From: an uncultured Lysobacteraceae bacterium | GTDB taxonomy: Bacteria; Pseudomonadota; Gammaproteobacteria; Xanthomonadales; Rhodanobacteraceae | NCBI GenBank assembly: GCA_946482585.1 | Contig: CAMLSI010000206.1 | Location: forward strand, 1 to 8,932 | Direction: 5' to 3' | Length of the DNA: 8,932 bases | In this document: positions 4,517 through 8,932 of the stretch, piece after piece | Layout of the letters: the number at the start of each line of letters is the position of its first letter | How positions within the stretch are numbered: position 1 is the stretch's first letter | The notes under the pieces: generated by a model | Databases searched by the model: none | What the model was told of the DNA's origin: nothing | What the model saw: only the letters and a program-made list of their open reading frames with translations | Translations under genes and position numbers: made by a program

Positions 4517-6341
4517 GAATAGCGCTTCCGCAGAAATCCGCCTGATCCCGCATCGCTGGCGCCCCGGTGGCGTCGCACTCAAGCGCGTACTGCTCGCCGG
4601 CATCCGGCGCGTGCTTTCGCAACGCGATGCGATCAACCGGATCAACGTGTTCCCGGTCGCCGACGGCGATACCGGCTCGAACCTGGCCTTCACGTTGAGC
4701 GCGGTCGAGCAGGCGCTGCGGCCGCTGCGGGCGGGCAGTGCCGGCAGCCTGCTGCGTCGTGCCGGCGACGAAGCCATCGACGGCGCACGCGGCAATTCGG
4801 GCGCGATCCTCGCGCAGTTCCTGCAGGGTGTCGGCGAGCGGCTGGCCGATCAGTCGCGGGTGGGCCTGGGCGAGCTCGCCGCGGCGGTCGACGTCGGCGC
4901 GAGTCAGGCGCGCGGCGCAGTCGCCGAACCGCGCGAAGGCACCATCTTGTCGGTCATCGCCGCGTTCGCCACGGCGCTGCGTCGCGAGGCCGAGCGCGGC
5001 GACGGCGACCTGCGCGGCGGCTGGTCCCGGGCGGTCCTCGCCAGCCGCGACGCGCTCGCGCGCACTCCCGACCAATTGAGCGTGCTGCGCAAGGCCGGTG
5101 TCGTCGACGCGGGCGCGCTCGGCTTCGTCGAACTCGTAGCCGGCATCGACGACTACCTGCAGCGCGGCCGCGCCGGCCTTGCCGCATCGGCCGAATTCCA
5201 GAGCGACGCCGGCGTCATGGCCGAAGCCGCCGAACCGGATGCGACGCATCGCTGGTGCACGGAATGCGTGCTCAGCGCCGACGCGATCGAACGCGACGCG
5301 GTCAGGGCGGCCCTGCAGGCGCTCGACCATTCCAGCCTCGTGCTCGCCGGCACGCGCGCGAAGCTGCGCGTGCATGCGCACGTCGACGAACCCCAGCAGC
5401 TCTACGCGTTGCTCGGGCAGTTCGGCCGCATCGGCAGTTGCAAGGCCGACGACATGCGATCGCAGCAGCGCGCGGCGCAATCGCGGCTCAAGGTCGCCGT
5501 CGTCACCGATTCCGCGGCCGACCTGCCCGACGACGCGCTCGAGCGGCTGCCGCTGCATCTCGTGCCGGTACGCCTGAATTTCGGCGCGCAGGACTATCTC
5601 TACAAAGTATCTTTATCGCCAAGTGAGTTTTTCCACGAACTCCGCACGAATCCGGTGCTGCCGCGCACCTCGCAGCCGCCGCCGGGCGATTTCCGCCGCC
5701 TGTTCGAGTTCCTGCTGAGCCATCACGACGAAGTCGTCTACGTGGGCCTGTCGCGTGCGGTCAGCGGCACGTTGCAGGCCGGCGAGAGCGCTGCGCAGCG
5801 CAGCGCGCCGGGGCGCGTGCACATCGTCGACTCGCGCACCGCCTCGTGCGCGCAGGGGCTGCTCGCACAGCGGGCGGCCGAACTCGCGACGCAGGGCCTG
5901 GATGCCGCTGCGATCGCGGCGCAGATCGAAGCGCTCGTGCCGGGGACGGCGCTGTTCGCCTACGTGCGCGACCTGAGCCACGTGGTCCGCGGCGGCCGGC
6001 TGCCGCGCTGGACCCTGCCGCTGACGCGCTGGCTGCGGCTCGCACCGATCGCCGCGGTCGGTGCCGACGGGCGCCTGCACCTGCGTTCGGCGCTGCGCCT
6101 GCGCGCGGACCTGCCGCTGTGTTTTGCGCGCTGGGTGCTGCGCCGACTGACGCCGGCGCAGCGCCGCGGCCGCGTGCTCGTCGGTCATTGCGACAACCTC
6201 GCCGAGGCCGAGCGTGTCGTCGCGGTGCTGCGCGCCGAACTCGATCTCGCCGCGATCGAGATCGTGCCGATGGGAGCGGCCATCTCCGCGCACGCGGGGC
6301 CCGGCACCGTGCTCGTGAGTCTGTTGCCGGACGCCGCGTAG
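4515..6341 (+). CDS. DAK2 (FakA-type) kinase module fused to DegV/FakB fatty-acid-binding domain
   Basis: 608 residues. An N-terminal DAK2 kinase domain spans about 20-210: NVFPVADGDTGSN carries the metal-binding Asp50, Asp52 and Asn56; GARGNSGAIL (90-99) and LRKAGVVDAGALGFV complete the nucleotide site. A FakA-middle-like region follows (WCTECVL at 247-253 to ADDMRSQQ near 318). A full DegV domain spans 326-606: TDSAADL (331-337), RTSQPP with Thr385, SRAVSGT (413-419), VDSRTAS, VVRGGRL and AHAGPG with His593. In Firmicutes FakA phosphorylates fatty acids bound to separate FakB proteins; here both lie in one chain and the DegV domain sits where FakA has its C-terminal domain. Cytosolic, acting on exogenous fatty acids for phospholipid synthesis (inference from family). 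Start: first plausible in-frame ATG, no clear Shine-Dalgarno. A patch of AT-rich codons lies at 5604-5636. Confidence 0.92.
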   Translation: MNSASAEIRLIPHRWRPGGVALKRVLLAGIRRVLSQRDAINRINVFPVADGDTGSNLAFTLSAVEQALRPLRAGSAGSLLRRAGDEAIDGARGNSGAILAQFLQGVGERLADQSRVGLGELAAAVDVGASQARGAVAEPREGTILSVIAAFATALRREAERGDGDLRGGWSRAVLASRDALARTPDQLSVLRKAGVVDAGALGFVELVAGIDDYLQRGRAGLAASAEFQSDAGVMAEAAEPDATHRWCTECVLSADAIERDAVRAALQALDHSSLVLAGTRAKLRVHAHVDEPQQLYALLGQFGRIGSCKADDMRSQQRAAQSRLKVAVVTDSAADLPDDALERLPLHLVPVRLNFGAQDYLYKVSLSPSEFFHELRTNPVLPRTSQPPPGDFRRLFEFLLSHHDEVVYVGLSRAVSGTLQAGESAAQRSAPGRVHIVDSRTASCAQGLLAQRAAELATQGLDAAAIAAQIEALVPGTALFAYVRDLSHVVRGGRLPRWTLPLTRWLRLAPIAAVGADGRLHLRSALRLRADLPLCFARWVLRRLTPAQRRGRVLVGHCDNLAEAERVVAVLRAELDLAAIEIVPMGAAISAHAGPGTVLVSLLPDAA

Positions 6342-6350
6342 GCCGGCGGC

Positions 6351-6377
6351 GAACGGCGCTGGGGGGTTCCGCCGTTC
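6351..6377 (+). terminator. Candidate terminator hairpin after the DAK2-DegV gene
   Basis: GAACGGCG (6351-6358) and CGCCGTTC (6370-6377) pair perfectly across an 11-nt loop that starts CTGGGGGG. The hairpin begins 9 nt after the stop codon. There is no T-tract, so intrinsic termination is doubtful and the downstream gene may be partly co-transcribed. Confidence 0.4.
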
Positions 6378-6422
6378 CGTGCGTCTCAGTTCCTGTGCGC
6401 GTTGCGCGGTCGCGCAGCGGTC

Positions 6423-6428
6423 AGGAGG
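6423..6428 (+). promoter_or_regulatory. Consensus ribosome-binding site AGGAGG
   Basis: AGGAGG with a 5-nt spacer before the ATG at 6434 is the best Shine-Dalgarno in the window. Together with the signal peptide directly downstream, it fixes the start of the 510-residue gene although the frame is open upstream to 5846. Confidence 0.9.
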
Positions 6429-6433
6429 CAGGG

Positions 6434-7966
6434 ATGCACCGATTCATGCAGGGAATGCTGCTCGCGACCGCGCTGTTCGCGGGAACCGCGCACGCGGTCG
6501 TGCTCGGCACGCGCGGTCAGGGTCAGGCGCTGATCTTTCCGTACTACAACGTGCAGGCGGGCAACACGACGCTCATTGCGCTCGCCAACCACGGCGACCG
6601 CGGCAAGGTCGTGCAGCTGCGCGTCGCCGAAGGCGAGATCGGCGACACGGCGCTCGTCGTCAACGTCTACCTCGCCGGTCGCGACAGCTGGAGCGGCGCG
6701 ATCGCCGCCGACGCGCAGACGGGCGGTGCATTCCTGCTCACCGACGACGCGAGCTGCGTCGTCCCGGCCCTGGCCGGCAGCGTGCCGAATCAACCCGGAC
6801 GCCGCCTGCAGCCGCTGCGCATCGACGACGGCAAGCCTGACGAGAGCGATCCCGCGCGCGTGCGCGAAGGCTGGATCGAAGCGATCGAAGTCGCCGATGT
6901 GGCGCCCGGCACGCCGACCGACGGCCTGATCGGCAACACCGTCGGCGTCGCGCGCGACTGCGCGGCGATCGGCGCAGCCTGGACGGCGCCCGGCGGCTAC
7001 TGGGCGAATCAGCCCGCACGCGACCTCCTCAATCCGCGCGGCGCCATCAGCGGTTATGCGGCCGTGATCAACGTCGCTGCCGGCACGTTCTTCGGTGCCG
7101 CCGCGGTCGCGCTGGACGAGTTCCGCGTCGATCCGGCCGATCGCCCGCGCGGCACGACCGCGAGCGTCGTGCGTCACGCGGTGCCTTCGCCGCGTATGCA
7201 GCTCACGCTGGCCGATGCGATCACCGATCCCGCGGCGCGCTCGGTCGTCGCGCGTGTCGTCGCCGACAACCGCGCGATCGAACTCAGCTATCCGCTGGAG
7301 CGCGCGATCGATGCGGTCAGCGCCGCACTCACTGCGACCGAACTCGACGCGGATTTCGACACGCGCGGCGAACTCGGTGCAACGAGTTCCTTTGTGCAGT
7401 TATTCCCGACCAAGCGCTTCTACACGAATCCGTCGCTGCTGCCGCCGGGCACCACGGCGCCGCTGCCGCCGTTCCGTGCGATGTACAACGCGCGCACGCC
7501 GTTCGCCGTGATCGAGCGCGAGTGGCTGCTGATCACCGATCGCGAAGGCGGAATCCTCGTCGACTCGGGCGGCGTGCAGCTGGGCGGCTGCGAAGCGAGC
7601 GTGCGTCATCCGGCCACCGCCCTCGCCGTGACCGTGCCGGGCGGCAATGCGCCGGATGCGCTGGTCGGTTCGCGGTTCCACGGACCCATGAGCCAGGTTT
7701 GCGGCAGCGGCGCCGGCGAACCGCTGCGTGCGGCCGGCTCGGTCGCGTTGAAACTCGCTCAGCCGACCTTCGGCAGCGGGCCGATCGCGTTGCGGCCGTC
7801 GCGCGAGGGGTTGCGTCTGGCCGGATTGCCCGTGATCGCGCTGCGCCTGATCAACTACGTGAATACCGGCGCCCAGCAGGGCGTGCTCGCGAACTACTCG
7901 TCGGCGTTGCCGATGAGCGCGGCGTCACGCTGCATCGACGGCGCGGGCCAGCCCTGCGCGCTGTAG
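6434..7966 (+). CDS. Secreted 510-residue protein of unknown function
   Basis: A Sec signal peptide spans 1-21 (MHRFMQGMLLATALFAGTAHA). The mature protein has no recognised catalytic motif or membrane segment. Its N-terminal part, with GQALIFPYYNVQAGNTTLIALANHG followed by a strand-rich segment and YLAGRDSWSGAI then a Cys in DDASC (residue 108), matches a pattern I recall from uncharacterised exported proteobacterial proteins reading 'IYPYY.V..GN.TL..V.N'. That layout suggests a beta-sandwich domain. Six mature cysteines (108, 176, then two mid to late in the chain and two near the end) allow up to three disulfides, fitting a periplasmic or extracellular place. The C-terminus is CIDGAGQPCAL, without the GFE ending of the P-domain protein. 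It follows the DAK2-DegV gene by 92 bp with its own strong ribosome-binding site. Function unknown. Confidence 0.88.
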   Translation: MHRFMQGMLLATALFAGTAHAVVLGTRGQGQALIFPYYNVQAGNTTLIALANHGDRGKVVQLRVAEGEIGDTALVVNVYLAGRDSWSGAIAADAQTGGAFLLTDDASCVVPALAGSVPNQPGRRLQPLRIDDGKPDESDPARVREGWIEAIEVADVAPGTPTDGLIGNTVGVARDCAAIGAAWTAPGGYWANQPARDLLNPRGAISGYAAVINVAAGTFFGAAAVALDEFRVDPADRPRGTTASVVRHAVPSPRMQLTLADAITDPAARSVVARVVADNRAIELSYPLERAIDAVSAALTATELDADFDTRGELGATSSFVQLFPTKRFYTNPSLLPPGTTAPLPPFRAMYNARTPFAVIEREWLLITDREGGILVDSGGVQLGGCEASVRHPATALAVTVPGGNAPDALVGSRFHGPMSQVCGSGAGEPLRAAGSVALKLAQPTFGSGPIALRPSREGLRLAGLPVIALRLINYVNTGAQQGVLANYSSALPMSAASRCIDGAGQPCAL

Positions 7967-8004
7967 CACTGCGCTCCCGCTGCGCGGGAAAAATCCGCGC
8001 AGTG
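7967..8004. repeat. Nested double inverted repeat after the secreted-protein gene
   Basis: Outer arms CACTGCGC (7967-7974) and GCGCAGTG (7997-8004) are exact complements and enclose an inner hairpin TCCCGC-TGC-GCGGGA (7975-7989) followed by AAAAT. It starts at the base after the stop codon. It could act as a terminator or mRNA 3'-end protector; the A-run means no U-tract follows the inner stem on the plus strand, so it is not a canonical Rho-independent terminator. Confidence 0.5.
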
Positions 8005-8198
8005 ATAGCCGGCGAGCGCGAACAGCATCGTGGCCGCCGCCAGCCGCGGGTGCCGGGTGCGGAATTCCGGCGCGCAGCATACGGTTTCACCGTGATCTCC
8101 GTGCGGCGACCGCGCCGCTCCGGCGTGCGTTCGCGTTGTTCTCGCCGGGACGTTATCGTCGGCATCCGGCGGAATCGGTCCGCTGCGTAGCGTTCACG

Positions 8199-8204
8199 AA
8201 GGAG
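8199..8204 (+). promoter_or_regulatory. Ribosome-binding site AAGGAG
   Basis: AAGGAG with a 7-nt spacer precedes the ATG at 8212 and supports translation of the 82-residue gene. Confidence 0.85.
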
Positions 8205-8211
8205 TCGTGTC

Positions 8212-8460
8212 ATGCCGCAAGCCAAGAGCCACATCGAAATCGCGTTCCGCTCGATTCCGGTGTTCGCCGACGACGGTCAGCTCGATATCGGCGAAATCAA
8301 TTTCCTGCTCGGCCTCGCGCTGCGCGACAACGTCGTCGACGAAGACGAGCGTCGCGTGCTCGGCGAGATCTTCGCGCAGGCGGAAAAGGGCCACGTACCC
8401 GAGAGAGTGCAGACGCGCATCGACGAAGTGCGCGAGAAGCACGATATCCGTCGCGCCTGA
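8212..8460 (+). CDS. Small acidic helical protein, TerB-like in style
   Basis: 82 residues, no signal peptide, no cysteine, no membrane segment; predicted cytosolic. The sequence reads as three or four amphipathic helices: IPVFADDGQLDIGEINFLLGLALRD, then VVDEDERRVLGEIFAQAE, then VPERVQTRIDEVREKHDI. The acidic 'ALRDxVVDEDERRVL' core resembles the metal-binding helical repeats of TerB-like proteins, which are longer (about 150 residues), so this would be a half-size relative. I recall similar unnamed small proteins in Pseudomonas and Xanthomonadales. A good ribosome-binding site and a strong downstream terminator argue it is a real gene. A long structured non-coding stretch precedes it. Function unknown; the TerB comparison is tentative. 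Confidence 0.85.
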   Translation: MPQAKSHIEIAFRSIPVFADDGQLDIGEINFLLGLALRDNVVDEDERRVLGEIFAQAEKGHVPERVQTRIDEVREKHDIRRA

Positions 8461-8466
8461 TGCCTC

Positions 8467-8507
8467 GTCGCGACGGTGCGGGCCGTGGATTCCGCACCGT
8501 CGGCGAC
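8467..8507. terminator. Strong two-way terminator hairpin between convergent genes
   Basis: CGACGGTGCGG (8471-8481) and CCGCACCGTCG (8492-8502) form a perfect 11-bp stem around a 10-nt loop. The stem extends by GTCG/CGAC past a single bulged G to 15 pairs. It sits 6 nt after the stop of the 82-residue gene and 11 nt from the stop of the convergent hydrolase gene, the expected position for a shared terminator. No long T-tract is present. Confidence 0.7.
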
Positions 8508-8518
8508 CGCGCGCGGAG

Positions 8519-8932
8519 TCAGTCCGCCTTGCTCCAGTCCCGCAGGCGTTCGTAGACGCGCGGATGATTCATGAGATCCATGTGCCCGAGTCCGCGAAAC
8601 ACGTGACGCTGTTCCGACGGCAGTCGCAGCGAACGCTGCGGATCGGCATGCTGGCCCAGCGCGCTCGGTACCGGCACGAGCCCGTCGCCGATCCAGCGTG
8701 CGCGCGTGCCGTCGCTGCTGCCGGCGAGCGTCGCCGCGGCGAGATACCAGCGCGCGCCGGCGATGTGCGGCAGCGGTTCGATGTCGGCATCGTCCTTGCG
8801 GCCGTGCGGACGATCGCGGTCGCTGCACCAGCCGTGGCGCAGATCCTTGACGCCGGCGCTGCGCCGTTCGGTCAGCTTGGCGAGCGCGCGCGTATACGGC
8901 ATCGCCTCCAGCGCGGCGCTCAGGCGTCCGCC
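8519..8932 (-). CDS. Alpha/beta hydrolase (lipase/esterase-like), C-terminal part only
   Basis: 137 codons are visible, open to the right edge; the N-terminus with the nucleophile Ser lies outside. The visible part carries two elements of a serine-hydrolase triad: the acid in WIGDGLVPVPSALG (Asp codon 8686-8684) and the histidine in GLGHMDLMNHPRVYERLRDW (His codon 8584-8582). Preceding blocks (GVKDLRHGW, then LPHIAGARWYLAAATLAG) match the layout of proteobacterial alpha/beta hydrolases annotated as esterase/lipase or PGAP1-like proteins. The GDGLVP loop before a final GHxDL histidine is typical of that group. Substrate unknown; acyl ester hydrolysis is the family expectation. The internal ATG at 8902 is not the start: the frame and sequence style continue to the edge. 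It is convergent with the small acidic gene. Confidence 0.82.
   Translation of the reverse strand, partial: GGRLSAALEAMPYTRALAKLTERRSAGVKDLRHGWCSDRDRPHGRKDDADIEPLPHIAGARWYLAAATLAGSSDGTRARWIGDGLVPVPSALGQHADPQRSLRLPSEQRHVFRGLGHMDLMNHPRVYERLRDWSKAD

Larger units (their letters stand above)
7967..8211. other. 245-bp non-coding region rich in inverted repeats, upstream of the small acidic gene
   Basis: No supported gene. Inverted repeats: a nested structure directly after the stop (7967-8004), palindrome CGGAATTCCG (8060-8069), ACGGT/ACCGT with 3-nt loop (8081-8093), GCGGCG/CGCCGC with 4-nt loop (8103-8118), and CGCCGG-GACG/CGTC-CCGGCG with a TTAT loop and a 3' bulge (8143-8171). Part or all could be a structured leader of the gene at 8212. 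No convincing -10/-35 pair is seen. Confidence 0.5.

Noticed and set aside
4353..5558. A 401-codon minus-strand frame
   Set aside because: Antisense shadow of the DAK2-DegV gene, with no domain motifs.
5846..6433. Upstream extension of the 510-residue secreted protein
   Set aside because: Lies inside the DAK2-DegV gene in another frame, is Arg/Ala-rich, and the AGGAGG plus signal peptide fix the start at 6434.
7940..8044. Minus-strand short frame beginning MLFALAGYHCADF, lipoprotein-like
   Set aside because: No ribosome-binding site, very short hydrophobic stretch, and it runs into antisense of the secreted protein gene.
8136..8158. Possible promoter TTGTTC ... TTATCG upstream of the 82-residue gene
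   Set aside because: The two elements are only 11 bp apart, too close for a sigma70 promoter.
1..8932. Mobile elements, CRISPR arrays, tRNA or rRNA genes
   Set aside because: No transposase, integrase, regular direct-repeat array, or tRNA/rRNA-like sequence was recognised on either strand.

Overview
The window is very GC-rich, with coding regions biased to G/C at third codon positions. The gene content fits a gammaproteobacterium of the Xanthomonadales/Lysobacterales group. The closest feel is Rhodanobacteraceae such as Dokdonella: several secreted proteins of unknown role, one ending in LFANGFE, a C-terminal pattern I recall from that group. This placement is inference from protein style, not a search. 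Eight protein genes and one gene fragment on each side of the window account for most of the sequence (nine coding features in all). I see no tRNA, rRNA, CRISPR array, insertion sequence or phage gene.

Layout. Positions 1-4193 hold four minus-strand genes. Read in transcription order they are: a small secreted protein (4193-3825), the M90 zinc peptidase MtfA (3775-2999), a secreted protein made of one proprotein-convertase P-domain (2915-2253), and a large secreted gingipain-type (family C25) cysteine peptidase (2001-1) that runs off the left edge just before its expected catalytic cysteine. The 251-bp gap between the last two holds a row of four perfect stem-loops. A divergent intergenic region (4194-4514) separates this block from plus-strand genes. 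It contains a REP-like palindrome, a cluster of four TGTCCG/CGGACA motifs, and a hairpin that covers the next start codon.

The plus-strand block has three genes: a 608-residue fusion of a FakA-type DAK2 kinase module to a DegV/FakB fatty-acid-binding module (4515-6341), a 510-residue secreted protein of unknown function (6434-7966), and an 82-residue acidic helical protein (8212-8460). The last has a long, structured upstream region. A strong two-way terminator hairpin separates it from a convergent minus-strand alpha/beta hydrolase whose N-terminus lies beyond the right edge.

How the genes relate. No single pathway links them. The fusion protein points to phosphorylation of exogenous fatty acids for membrane lipid synthesis. 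Four of the proteins carry Sec signal peptides, so export is the main theme. The most speculative link is between the C25 peptidase and the neighbouring P-domain protein with a short C-terminal tag, because C25 enzymes include the PorU C-terminal-processing sortase of Bacteroidetes. Nothing here proves such a system. The rest of the window looks like ordinary chromosomal housekeeping and accessory sequence.
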